A stretch of DNA of 34,616 bases, taken from positions 1 through 34,616 of the forward strand of contig CANFNX010000013.1 of NCBI GenBank assembly GCA_947448495.1, read 5' to 3'. This document shows positions 9,943-19,500 of this stretch, in pieces (position 1 is the first letter of the stretch; each line of letters opens with the position of its first letter). Both the position numbers and the translations under genes were made by a program. The DNA is from Bacteriovoracaceae bacterium (GTDB taxonomy: Bacteria > Bdellovibrionota > Bacteriovoracia > Bacteriovoracales > Bacteriovoracaceae). The notes beneath the pieces are model-generated. The model saw only the letters and a list, made by a program, of their open reading frames with translations, did not search any database and had not been told where the DNA came from.

Positions 9943-10606
9943 TTTTACCTCCTGGAGTTTTCGGTGGTATATCTTTAAAATTTAATGAGAACCAATCCCC
10001 GGCAAGTCGCGTGACCTCATCCATTGCCCCCTTCTCTTCAAACAGGTGCGTAGCCCCAGGCACTAGCACCAACTTAGATTCTATCAGATAGGTTTTTGCC
10101 CACTCATTGAGTTTTATCACTTCAAAATCTTTCGAGCCCACAATCAGTAAAGTAGGAACATTCACTTTCACTAGGGCCTTTGCACCGGCCAGGTCCGGAC
10201 GACCTCCCCGAGAAACGATGGCACGCAAAGGAATATTCTCGACGTTTTCTGAGGCAGCAACCAGTGCAGCTGCGGCCCCTGTACTCGCTCCAAAATAAGC
10301 GATGCCAGTGTGATTGTAATCCGGGTGCTTGAGAAGCCAGTGAGTCACTTGAATTAATCGATCGGCAAGAAGATCGATATCGAATCGATTTTTAAATTCC
10401 TGATCTTCATCGATGGTTAATAGATCAAACAAAACAGTCCCAAATCCCCTTTGAAGCAACACGTGAGCAACTTGAGTATTTCTTGGACTTTTTCTTGAAC
10501 TGCCACTTCCATGTGCGAACAAAACCCACCCTTTAGGATGAGCGGGACAATTGACTTGTCCGGCCAGCTTGACCTCATCAAGTTGAATCTTAATATCCTC
10601 ACTCAT
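9914..10606 (-). CDS. Alpha/beta hydrolase (dienelactone hydrolase family-like)
   Basis: VLFAHGSGSSRKSPRN, YFGASTGAAAAL (nucleophile elbow GxSxG), PTLLIVGSKD, PGATHLF catalytic His; SD GGAG upstream. Confidence 0.88.
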   Translation of the reverse strand: MSEDIKIQLDEVKLAGQVNCPAHPKGWVLFAHGSGSSRKSPRNTQVAHVLLQRGFGTVLFDLLTIDEDQEFKNRFDIDLLADRLIQVTHWLLKHPDYNHTGIAYFGASTGAAAALVAASENVENIPLRAIVSRGGRPDLAGAKALVKVNVPTLLIVGSKDFEVIKLNEWAKTYLIESKLVLVPGATHLFEEKGAMDEVTRLAGDWFSLNFKDIPPKTPGGKSEARHPSMD

Positions 10607-10618
10607 GTGACACTCCTC

Positions 10619-11299
10619 TTAAAGATCTAGTTGAATTTGTTTAGTGGCTCCAGAACCATGGATACGAGCTAATGTCGCAATCACTTCCTGATCAGTGACT
10701 TGATTAAAATCTCTATACCACTGTCCAACTCCAGAAAATCGTGATGGCTTGTAGGGACAAATGATTTCATCTACATATTTTTTAATCATGGACCCCACTT
10801 GCCGTGGTCCAACCGGAACGGCCAGTGAAATCCTCGCTGCTCCCTGAAGTTTTAAAAAATGAGCAGCTGCACTGGCGCTGACTCCAGTGGCCAATCCATC
10901 ATCAATCAAGACAACATTTTTATTTCGGACAACAGGAAGATCCCTTTGACCGCGATAAAGTAAAATTCTTCTTTTTAACTCTTCTTTTTCATGATCAATG
11001 ATATCTTCTATCTCATGACTTACCTTATGAACCGGGAGGAAGGCTTCCGCGTTCATCAAAGGTTCAAAGTCTTCTGTCATCGCTCCAATGCCATATTCTG
11101 GATTAAAGGGAGAGCCAATTTTCCTTACGATGAGAACATCAAAAGGAATTCCTAACGTTTTTGAAATTTCTTCTGCTACTGGAACTCCCCCGCGGGGCAA
11201 GGCGAGCAAAATTGGTTTCTCAATACCCGCTTCTAAAATAGCCTCAGCTAAAACTTTTCCTGCATGGGCCCTATTGGTATAGTAAAAATCTCCAACCAT
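10619..11299 (-). CDS. Phosphoribosyltransferase family protein
   Basis: PILLALPRGGVPVAEEI, VVLIDDGLATGVSASAA (PRPP-binding motif), ISLAVPVGP; SD GGGGGG. Confidence 0.88.
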   Translation of the reverse strand: MVGDFYYTNRAHAGKVLAEAILEAGIEKPILLALPRGGVPVAEEISKTLGIPFDVLIVRKIGSPFNPEYGIGAMTEDFEPLMNAEAFLPVHKVSHEIEDIIDHEKEELKRRILLYRGQRDLPVVRNKNVVLIDDGLATGVSASAAAHFLKLQGAARISLAVPVGPRQVGSMIKKYVDEIICPYKPSRFSGVGQWYRDFNQVTDQEVIATLARIHGSGATKQIQLDL

Positions 11300-11312
11300 A
11301 ACATCCCCCCTG

Positions 11313-12206
11313 CTAGACAGGCAAAACGAGCAGATTGCCCTGAAACAGCTCTAGTAAGCGCCTCGCCTCAGAGCCGATGAAAATTCTCTCAAGGATCTTT
11401 TTTTGGTGTCTCTCCATCACGATCATATCAGTGGTATCTTCATTCAAAAGATTCATGATTTGATATGCCATTTTTTTATCAGTTGCAAACTCCACTCTCA
11501 CATCGCACTCTAACTGGCGCGCCACATGAGACTTTAAAATGGCGCTGATTTTATGCAAAAGATCTTTTTTCTGTTCGGCCGTTATATTCGAATCGACGTA
11601 ATGAATTCCCATCTTACTCAAATCTGGATTTAATTCACTGACATCTTTCCATAGAGAAAGAATTCCAAACTTGCTTGAGAGAAGTGAGGCGTACTCTTCC
11701 CCGGTATTAATTAATCGATCCATTTTATAATTTGGATCCACTAACACAGTCATCTTTTCAATCGGCAAACTCTTCTTGACCACGAGTACTGGGACTTTCG
11801 ATGTACTCACGAGTTTTTCGACAACACCTCCAATCGCAAGAGGAGTTTGGGCGCGCCCTTTATAGCCGAGAACAATCACATCAGATTTTTTTTCTTTTGC
11901 GAGATCATTGATGTAGGTGAATGGATAGCCTGAAATCACCTGGCTTGTGGCCTCAACGCCACATTGCTTGATTTGACGTTCAAGTTTCTTCTTAATATCC
12001 ATCTCGATAATATTTTTAAGCTTATCATCCATATAGTAGCTATCACCTTCATCATGCAGCCAGTCCCAATCAAGAGGAAACTCACTCAAGTGCAGGACAT
12101 GTACACTACCGTGAGATTTTTTTCTAAGTTCTTCGGCCATCAAAAGTGCCAAATCTGAATATTCTGAAAAATCTGTACAAACAAGGATGCGAGGATGATT
12201 CAGCAT
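11313..12206 (-). CDS. Universal stress protein, tandem UspA domains
   Basis: RILVCTDFSEYSDLALLMAEEL, SDVIVLGYKGRAQTPLAIGGVVEKLVSTSKVPVLVVK, and a second domain ending IFIGSEARRLLELFQGNLLVLPV; SD GAGGGG. Confidence 0.88.
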   Translation of the reverse strand: MLNHPRILVCTDFSEYSDLALLMAEELRKKSHGSVHVLHLSEFPLDWDWLHDEGDSYYMDDKLKNIIEMDIKKKLERQIKQCGVEATSQVISGYPFTYINDLAKEKKSDVIVLGYKGRAQTPLAIGGVVEKLVSTSKVPVLVVKKSLPIEKMTVLVDPNYKMDRLINTGEEYASLLSSKFGILSLWKDVSELNPDLSKMGIHYVDSNITAEQKKDLLHKISAILKSHVARQLECDVRVEFATDKKMAYQIMNLLNEDTTDMIVMERHQKKILERIFIGSEARRLLELFQGNLLVLPV

Positions 12207-12220
12207 AGACCCCTCATATT

Positions 12221-12247
12221 GAAAAGGAGGGATATTAAATCCCTCCT
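12221..12247 (-). terminator. Putative weak intrinsic terminator/attenuator between hsp20 and usp
   Basis: Minus-strand AGGAGGGAT-TTAAT-ATCCCTCCTTTTC: perfect 9-bp stem, 5-nt loop, short T run. Confidence 0.6.
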
Positions 12248-12251
12248 AAAA

Positions 12252-12716
12252 TTAAGATTTCACAATGGGAATTTTTTTAACTTTCTGATGACCTGGCGCA
12301 AGTTTTTCAAGTGCCACAGTGAGAATACCATCTCGATAAGAAGCCTTGACAGTATTGGGATTCACTTCTTCTTCAAGAGGGATGGAGCGATAAATATCCC
12401 CATATAAAAATTCACTTGAGCAACTCTCAGCATTTTTAGTTTCAGCTGACTGTTTTCGAATTCCTTCTACGATAAGTTCATTATCCTTGAGTGAAACATT
12501 AAGATCACCCTCTTTCATGCCAGGGACCTCAAGAAAAACTTGATACGCTTTATCACTTTCAGTCATTTCAACATTTGGGGTAATTGAAAGCGGAGTCGTC
12601 CGGGATAAATCAACTCCCCGATTAAAACGATCAAAGAGATCGTTCATCTCTCTCTGCCAAGCACTGAAGGGATTTTGAAAACCAACTGTCGTCATAGGGT
12701 TGTTTAGAAAAGACAT
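12252..12716 (-). CDS. Small heat shock protein, Hsp20/alpha-crystallin family
   Basis: AYQVFLEVPGMKEGDLNVSLKDNELIVEG ... SYRDGILTVALEK. ATG at 12716 preceded by GGAGGT; the ORF-track extension to 12815 looks like promoter DNA. Confidence 0.92.
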   Translation of the reverse strand: MSFLNNPMTTVGFQNPFSAWQREMNDLFDRFNRGVDLSRTTPLSITPNVEMTESDKAYQVFLEVPGMKEGDLNVSLKDNELIVEGIRKQSAETKNAESCSSEFLYGDIYRSIPLEEEVNPNTVKASYRDGILTVALEKLAPGHQKVKKIPIVKS

Positions 12717-12801
12717 ATCTACCTCCTGGATTGTCATCATGTCTTCAAGGGAGCTTAGTTTTATTTTAGCGATGAGAGGATGATGGAAGGCATTTTCAGC
12801 A

Positions 12802-12815
12802 ATGATTGTTATCAA
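12802..12815. promoter_or_regulatory. Candidate CRP/FNR-family box ATGAT-TGTT-ATCAA upstream of the Hsp20 operon
   Basis: TGAT-N4-ATCA core identical to the FNR half-site pattern, about 86 nt upstream of the Hsp20 ATG. Confidence 0.45.
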
Positions 12816-12890
12816 AATAAAAAATTAAGCTGAATTTTAAAATATTCTTCTCTTAAATGAGATTCAATTATGATTAACCAAGGAGTTCAT

Positions 12891-13055
12891 ATGAGTAAAA
12901 AACTCAAAGACTTTTTCAAAACTTTCAAAAATTCCTTTAAGAAAAAAATCCTCAGAGCTAACAGGGCCGGTGAAACAAATTATGCGGGCTCCTCTAGCAA
13001 GGCCAAAGGATCCGTCGGGACCTTCACGACCACTTTCGATAAACTAAGAAAGTAA
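12891..13055 (+). CDS. Small basic protein (54 aa), unknown function
   Basis: MSKKLKDFFKTFKNSFKKKILRANRAGETNYAGSSSKAKGSVGTFTTTFDKLRK; AAGGAGTTCAT SD directly before the ATG at 12891. Confidence 0.65.
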   Translation: MSKKLKDFFKTFKNSFKKKILRANRAGETNYAGSSSKAKGSVGTFTTTFDKLRK

Positions 13056-13093
13056 AGACCGACCAAAGCGCTTCGACTTTTCCCCTACAGTCT

Positions 13094-13132
13094 CCTACCT
13101 TTCCAACCGATGAAGAAGTTTGGAAAGGTGGG
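13094..13132 (+). promoter_or_regulatory. 13-bp RNA hairpin overlapping the SD of the downstream secreted-protein gene
   Basis: CCTACCTTTCCAA (13094-13106) pairs with TTGGAAAGGTGGG (13120-13132), 13 pairs with one G-T, 13-nt loop; the right arm holds the only SD-like AAGGTGGG before the ATG at 13137. Confidence 0.6.
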
Positions 13133-13493
13133 CGATATGCTACAATATCTATGCTGTTTATTTATTCTCGCAACAGGAGTTCAGGCCGTAACTCCCTCAA
13201 AATATGCGGTCGAAACAATCGAACCAATCCCAGCAAAAATCAAAGAAAAGTACCCCGAGGCACGTTTCAAAACGTCTGAGGATGTTGCGCCTTCTGACAT
13301 CGCCCCAATGGAAATCAGAAATCAATACTTTGATCAGATAGGGTTAAAGAGCGAACTCTCAAAAATGGATGAGGCAGACAAAGACATCCTTCACTGGCGT
13401 CTCAAGCATGCTTCTTTAGACAAATTAAAAAAATGGTATCCACAATTTCCATCTAGCGTTTGGGCCAAGCTACAAACTGAGGGACAAAAATGA
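13110..13493 (+). CDS. Small secreted protein, unknown function; start 13110 or 13137
   Basis: Signal peptide (..LQYLCCLFILATGVQA); the SD fits ATG 13137 but the signal peptide n-region (MKKFGK) fits 13110; the stop overlaps the next gene's start (ATGA). Confidence 0.7.
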   Translation: MKKFGKVGDMLQYLCCLFILATGVQAVTPSKYAVETIEPIPAKIKEKYPEARFKTSEDVAPSDIAPMEIRNQYFDQIGLKSELSKMDEADKDILHWRLKHASLDKLKKWYPQFPSSVWAKLQTEGQK

Positions 13494-14788
13494 AAAAATA
13501 CTTCATCACTCTCACTTTGATTTGTTTCGCTCAGACAAGTTTTGCTGATATTTTGTTTTTTAACTTTAATGGTAATACCTCTTCCATCGAAGCAGCAAAA
13601 AAAGCTGCCATTGTGCGTGGAGAGAAAGTGATTGTTTATCCCAATCAAACGATAAAAGAAATAACTCCAAAAAACCTTGATAAAATCTTCAAAGAGATTT
13701 CGTCAAAAAAGATTTCCGTCTCTAACTTAACGATGTCAGGCCATGATGGGGGGGGACATTTCGCAGGTAAAGATGGAGATATCTCAAAAGAGGATATTCG
13801 TAAGTCTGTTGAAAAATATCCTGCCATCAAAAATAGTGTCTCATCCCTTCTTCTTCGAGGTTGTTATTCTGCCACCATGGGACAGGTTCAATCTCAGTCG
13901 ATTGATGACTGGAGAAACATCTTTCCTCATGCCAAATTTATCGCTGGCTACAATGACCCTGCTGAATCAAGTGAAAGATCACCCAGCAAGCATTTCGTGG
14001 AAGACATGCTGAAGCTTGAGCATGAGTTTCTTCAGGACAATACTCTAGCAGATGTGACTCACACATTTAAAAAAGTCGGCGAGTTTAACCAAATGGACGC
14101 GGCGGTGTGGCTTCGACAATGTGAATCTTTTGGGGCCAATAAAGGAAAAGACGGGATCTACCTGACTTCAGATATGGCAGGACAAAACCATAAACCCGTC
14201 CTGATTGCTGAAGAAAGAAAGCGCTGTGAACAATCAAAATCCCAACTCTTAAAGTCTATGGATGTTTTTTGGAAGTATTATACAGGAGCTAAAGGCCATG
14301 AGCGTCCTCCAAAAGAACACCAAGGAACAGATTTAAGGGCCGCCTATTCTTTCATAAGACAAAATGAACATTGCATCCCTATTTTGATGCCGGAAAAAGC
14401 AACCGCTTACAGTCCGGACAGGATCATTCGATTGATTTATTTTGATTATCTCGTCAGCAATTTCAAGGATCAATATCCTTCTTCGGGAATTTCTAAAATA
14501 ATTAATCATTATATTAAGGGAGCAGAGCTGGCGGGATTAAAATACCCAGACCTGGAGAAGATTTCAAGAACTGACCTCGCAACCTATGTCAGTCGTATCG
14601 AGGGAGCAGCCACAAAGCTCTATAATGAGGGCAAAGGGCCAAATGATCCGAAAACGATTGCTGGCATGAAACTCTGGAAGCATGCACAGGCGATGGATGC
14701 CTCTCTTTCAACCATTTATCCTTTCCACGTTCCCTTTTCTTGGGTGAGTGAAGCCCACTCCGGCGCCCCACTCAATGGTTTACATTAG
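13490..14788 (+). CDS. Secreted protein with putative caspase-fold (clan CD-like) His/Cys dyad
   Basis: Signal peptide MKKYFITLTLICFAQTSFA; LTMSGHDGGGHF followed by SSLLLRGCYSATMG in the order and spacing of clan CD/CHAT/separase-type catalytic His and Cys. Confidence 0.6.
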   Translation: MKKYFITLTLICFAQTSFADILFFNFNGNTSSIEAAKKAAIVRGEKVIVYPNQTIKEITPKNLDKIFKEISSKKISVSNLTMSGHDGGGHFAGKDGDISKEDIRKSVEKYPAIKNSVSSLLLRGCYSATMGQVQSQSIDDWRNIFPHAKFIAGYNDPAESSERSPSKHFVEDMLKLEHEFLQDNTLADVTHTFKKVGEFNQMDAAVWLRQCESFGANKGKDGIYLTSDMAGQNHKPVLIAEERKRCEQSKSQLLKSMDVFWKYYTGAKGHERPPKEHQGTDLRAAYSFIRQNEHCIPILMPEKATAYSPDRIIRLIYFDYLVSNFKDQYPSSGISKIINHYIKGAELAGLKYPDLEKISRTDLATYVSRIEGAATKLYNEGKGPNDPKTIAGMKLWKHAQAMDASLSTIYPFHVPFSWVSEAHSGAPLNGLH

Positions 14789-14800
14789 CCTCTGATTTAT

Positions 14801-14817
14801 TGGTCACTCCTTGACCA
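14801..14817. repeat. Inverted repeat TGGTCA-CTCCT-TGACCA
   Basis: Perfect 6-bp arms, 5-nt spacer, in the intergenic region between the stop at 14788 and the next gene. Confidence 0.4.
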
Positions 14818-14959
14818 TTCCTTGAATGATAAAGTTTTAACAACTTAAAATCAGGAAGGGATGTCCGTTATTCTTGAAGGATATGTTGGGGGATCTTAAC
14901 AATGTATATTGCTCTCAGTGAGAAGAGTTTTATAATGGATGAGGAACACGGAGTGGACT

Positions 14960-15502
14960 ATGAAGTATGGCCTTGCCTTTGCTATCGGAATCATCAGCTG
15001 GCCTTTTCTTGAGTACATTTTACATCGTTTTCTTGGTCACGTTTTGAAGGTCAATACGCTTTTTAAAAAAGAACACACACGTCACCATGTAGAGACAAAC
15101 TACTTTGCTCCTCTCTTGTATAAAATAGCGGCATCTATTCCTATCTGTGCCTCCACTATGACTTTAGTCACACTCATAACTTCAGATTGGAAAATCGCTC
15201 TGTGCTACACGATAGGCTTCATCAGTATGTATACCGTCTATGAATGGGTTCACTGGAGCTTTCATGCTTGTGCTCCTAGGACAAAACTTGGCCTCAGACT
15301 TCGCAAGCATCATTTCGCTCATCATTTTCATAACCCTAAAATGAATCATGGAGTGACAACAACCATCATCGATCGACTCGCCGGAACTTATGTCGAAGTT
15401 GAAACGATAAAAGTACCTAAGAACATCATGCTGCCATGGCTTCTCAAAAAAGAGGCTTTTGGGATTGATCCAAAGTTCGAAAATGATTTTCAACTTCGCT
15501 GA
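14960..15502 (+). CDS. Fatty acid hydroxylase / sterol desaturase superfamily protein
   Basis: Histidine boxes HRFLGH, EHTRHH, HWSFH, KHHFAHHFHNPKMNHG plus TM helices. ATG 14960 has GGAG upstream; the track start is 14939. Confidence 0.85.
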   Translation: MKYGLAFAIGIISWPFLEYILHRFLGHVLKVNTLFKKEHTRHHVETNYFAPLLYKIAASIPICASTMTLVTLITSDWKIALCYTIGFISMYTVYEWVHWSFHACAPRTKLGLRLRKHHFAHHFHNPKMNHGVTTTIIDRLAGTYVEVETIKVPKNIMLPWLLKKEAFGIDPKFENDFQLR

Positions 15503-15610
15503 TTATCAATAATCCCCAGGACATTTAAGGCCCCAACTATGAACAAGTTTCTCGATTCGGGCCTACAACTCCTCCCTACTGGAAGAAAAACTTAACGAAG
15601 TTTAGAAGTC

Positions 15611-16399
15611 ATGATATCAAAGGCCATGATGAAGAAAAGCCTTTTAGTCCTTAGCTCCCTTTGGGCTTCGGTCACCTATGGTGGTCTTGAAGCGGAGTTT
15701 GGCAGCTACTCCAATTTTATCTGGAGAGGGGTCACCTTTAGTGAAAATCGACCTGCCTTTCAGGCGACCCTTGATGGTCAAAATGAAAAAGGCTTTTATC
15801 TTGGTGGCTTTGTTTCCAATGCAGAATTCAGTGATGAGGCCTTAGGTCCCCATGCTCATGTCACGCATGAAACAGATCTCTCAGTGGGAAAACGCTGGGT
15901 CAATAATCGTTGGGAAATTCAGGTGTCCTATAATCGATTTATGTTTCCAGGTGCCGGGGTTTATGATTGCGATGAATTTAATTTATTTCTTAACTATGAA
16001 CGATTCATTCTCGAATTGTCCTATATGGATGATTACTTTGGCGGTCAATCGAATTACCGCTATATTCGATTTGGCCATGAATGGTCCTATTCCAAAACCA
16101 TAGGCGCCACATTTTTCGCAGGTTTCAATAGTTTTACTTCTCCCCACGGTGGTATAAAATCCCGTTGCCTTAATGTGGGGTGCACTGATATTGCCCAAAC
16201 CACCAGGGGGGCCGGAAATAATGACTATGTGGATCTTTATTTAACCCACCGTAAAATCATCGATAACTATGTCATTTTTGAATTTTCCCTGAATTGGACG
16301 AATCGTGAAATCTATAGTGCTCAAAATAATCAAATCTCAAAACAACGCGCCAAAGATTTTGCGGCGATAGTCGGAATCACACTTCCCTTCAAAATTTAA
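15611..16399 (+). CDS. TorF-family putative porin
   Basis: Signal peptide; GSYSNFIWRGVTFSENRPAFQATLDGQNEKGFYLGGFVSNAEF matches the conserved N-terminus of TorF-type porins; beta-rich C-terminus. Confidence 0.8.
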   Translation: MISKAMMKKSLLVLSSLWASVTYGGLEAEFGSYSNFIWRGVTFSENRPAFQATLDGQNEKGFYLGGFVSNAEFSDEALGPHAHVTHETDLSVGKRWVNNRWEIQVSYNRFMFPGAGVYDCDEFNLFLNYERFILELSYMDDYFGGQSNYRYIRFGHEWSYSKTIGATFFAGFNSFTSPHGGIKSRCLNVGCTDIAQTTRGAGNNDYVDLYLTHRKIIDNYVIFEFSLNWTNREIYSAQNNQISKQRAKDFAAIVGITLPFKI

Positions 16400-16559
16400 A
16401 ATTCTGGCACCATAACTGCATCATAGGGCTCGCCTTAAACCCTAGCGTCTTGAGTCGTAGAAAAACCACTGTTTTTATTACGATAAGACTTCTTTCATCA
16501 AAAAAGAAAAACAAAAATGCCCCAAACCAAATGGGGTATATACTCATGGAGTGATTTGA

Positions 16560-19500
16560 ATGTTGATTGAAGAAAAAGTCGATGCATCGCCCGATTTTGC
16601 AAACTTCACTACTGGGCCTCATCATCATCTCGAACACGCAAGTTTAGAAACTTTAAATAAAGTCGCTCAAGAAATTTCCATCAAAGTCATCCAAGACAAA
16701 AAAAAGAAAACGTCTAGCGAGTTATCAAAAAAGCATGAAGCCCTTTTTAAAAAAATTCATGATTACTATCTCTTGATCGTCAACAATGAGGATCAAAGAT
16801 ATTCAAGTGGGTCTGCCAACTGGATTCTGGATAATTATCATGTGATTGATGAGCAGTTTAGAGATATAAGAAGAGATTTATCGAAAGATTTTTATGATCG
16901 ACTGCCAAACATAATTTCAGATGATGAAGTGACACTAAGGGTTTTTTGCATTGCCGATAAGTACCTCAGTGTGATGCATGAAAAAATTGAATTAAAGTGC
17001 TTAAAAACATTCATTAAAGAGATTCAAAAGTCAGCACCACTGACAATTGGTGAAATATGGGCGATAGTCCCTTGCCTAAGGCTCGCCCTCATTAAACATT
17101 TAGAACCTCTCATCACACGTATCATAGAGACTGGTGATCAAAAAGAAGCCGCGAATAACCTTGCAAAAAAAGTAATAGAACTCATCGGCATCCATGAAAA
17201 TTCAGCTAATGACATTTTAGATGCAATCAAGAGTGGCATTAGCGTCAGTCCCAAAAAAAATCGAACATTTATCGTTCAATTGACTCAAAGGCTTAGAGAT
17301 CAGGATCCCGAAATAGCAAGATCAATGGAATGGGTTGAGAAAAGACTTAAACACTATCATGTGACTGCAACAGAACTGGCGCAGATTGAGCACCTACGAG
17401 AGGCGACAGATCAATTACTGATAAGTCATATCATCACCAGTTTACAACTCATCACGAGAATAGACTGGAACAACTTTTTTGAAGAAGTAAGCACGATTGA
17501 TAACCTCCTAGCGCAAGATCCTAAAGGCCTATATTTAAAAATGGATCATCAAACCAAGGACAATTATCGCGCTGTGGTCGAAATCCTCTCAAAACGCAGT
17601 CAGTTTTCAGAAATTGAAGTCACAAAACAGATTTTAGAAAAATCTCATCATTCACAATCTCATGTGGGATTTTATTTATTGGGTGAAGGCAGAAAGATCA
17701 TCGAGGCCGAAATCAACTATCGGCCAACAGTCAAAGACCAACTCAATAGGGCGATAAAAAACAGACCGGGTGTTTTCTATTTTGGTCTGGCGTGTACGAT
17801 ATTCCTCATCAGCTTGATCAGTTTATTAAAAATAATGAACAATCTTCCAATCTCATTGTGGGATGAAATTATACTTCTGCTCTTGGTGCTTGTTCCTTTG
17901 AGTGAATTAAGTCTAGGCTTGGTCAATTATTTAATTACGGTGTTTCGATCTCCCCGGAAATTCCCTCAAATGGATTATAAGAACGGAATTCCTGAAGCCT
18001 GTAAAACAATAGTGGTCATTCCCTGCTTGATCACAGACCGACAAACGATAGATGAGCTCATAAGTCATTTAGAGCTTCATTATCTCGCAAACCAAGATCC
18101 AAATATTTTCTTTGCCCTCCTCGCCGACTTTAAAGATGCCCCAACAGAAAGTCTCGCCGAGGACTCCGAAATTATTGAATATACTAAAAAGAAAATAGAT
18201 CACCTCAACTTAATTCATCTTTCACAGGAGCAGACTCTCTTTTCATTGTTTTATCGAAGAAGAAAATTTAACTCGTCAGAAAACAAATGGATGGGATGGG
18301 AAAGGAAAAGAGGTAAGATTGAAGAGTTCAATCAAATCCTAAGAGGTTCTGAGAAAACGTCTTATGAGACAAGTCCTCTGCCAATCAATATACTTACTAG
18401 CATAAAATATGTCCTGACTGTTGACGCTGATACGAGAATTCCCATTCATGCAGTCAGAAAAATGATTGGGGTCATTTCCCATCCTTTAAATACACCTAAA
18501 CTCAATAAAACTCAGACAAGAGTGGTCGAAGGCTTCGGCATCATACAGCCTCGTATAAGCATCTCTTTGGTCTCGGCAGCTCAATCTCGATTTGCTCAAA
18601 TTTTTTCAGGTAATACAGGACTTGACCCTTATACCACTGCAGTCTCTGATGTTTATCAGGACTTGTTTGATGAGGGTACCTTTACCGGAAAGGGTTTGTA
18701 TGAAGTTGATATATTCGAAAAAGTTATGCAGCATCGTGTCCCTGAAAATACAATTCTGAGTCATGATCTATTTGAAGGAAGCTTCACCAGAGTTGCCCTC
18801 GTCACAAGTATCGAATTGATCGATGATTATCCCAAAGATTTTAAAACATTTTTAAAGCGAAATCACCGCTGGACGAGGGGGGACTGGCAACTCATACCGT
18901 GGCTAAAGCGAACGGTTCCGTGCTTTGGAAAACAATCAAGGAAAAATGATTTACCCATGGTCGCTCGTTGGAAACTTCTGGATAATCTGCGCAGAAGTTT
19001 GTTAGCACCTTCGACGATGGGGTGGCTCATACTGTCTTGGACTATTCTCAATAAGTCATCCACTCTGTGGACCATGATCATCGTATCATGTATCGGATTA
19101 CCCATCTTATTGCCCGCTATCATGGATCTCCATAAGAAAAGAAATATCCCTTGGCGTGAACACATAAAAAATAATCTTTGGTCCTTAAGAACAAGAGTGG
19201 AACAACTTTTTCTTATGATTGTGTACTTACCAGATCTCGCCTACTCAAACGTCGATGCGATCATTCGATCACTTTACCGTTCTTTCATCTCAAAGAAAAA
19301 AAGATTAGAATGGGTCTCATTCTCAAGCAATCAGAAAGAAAATCTCAAACATGGCTGGCGCCAGATTCTTACAATGGCCCCCCTTGTGTCAATCGTTCTC
19401 GCCTTGATTATACTCAAGATGAACCCACAGACCTTAGCTGCTGCTGGGCCGTTTCTCTTCATCTGGTGGCTAGCTCCTTATATAACATTCGTTACGAAAA

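Noticed and set aside
12717-12815. N-terminal extension of Hsp20
   Set aside because: ATG 12716 has a strong GGAGGT SD; the extension coincides with the FNR-type box and probable promoter.
16517-16534. GCCCCA-aaccaaa-TGGGGT hairpin before the glucan synthase gene
   Set aside because: Short stem and long loop; insufficient for a regulatory claim.
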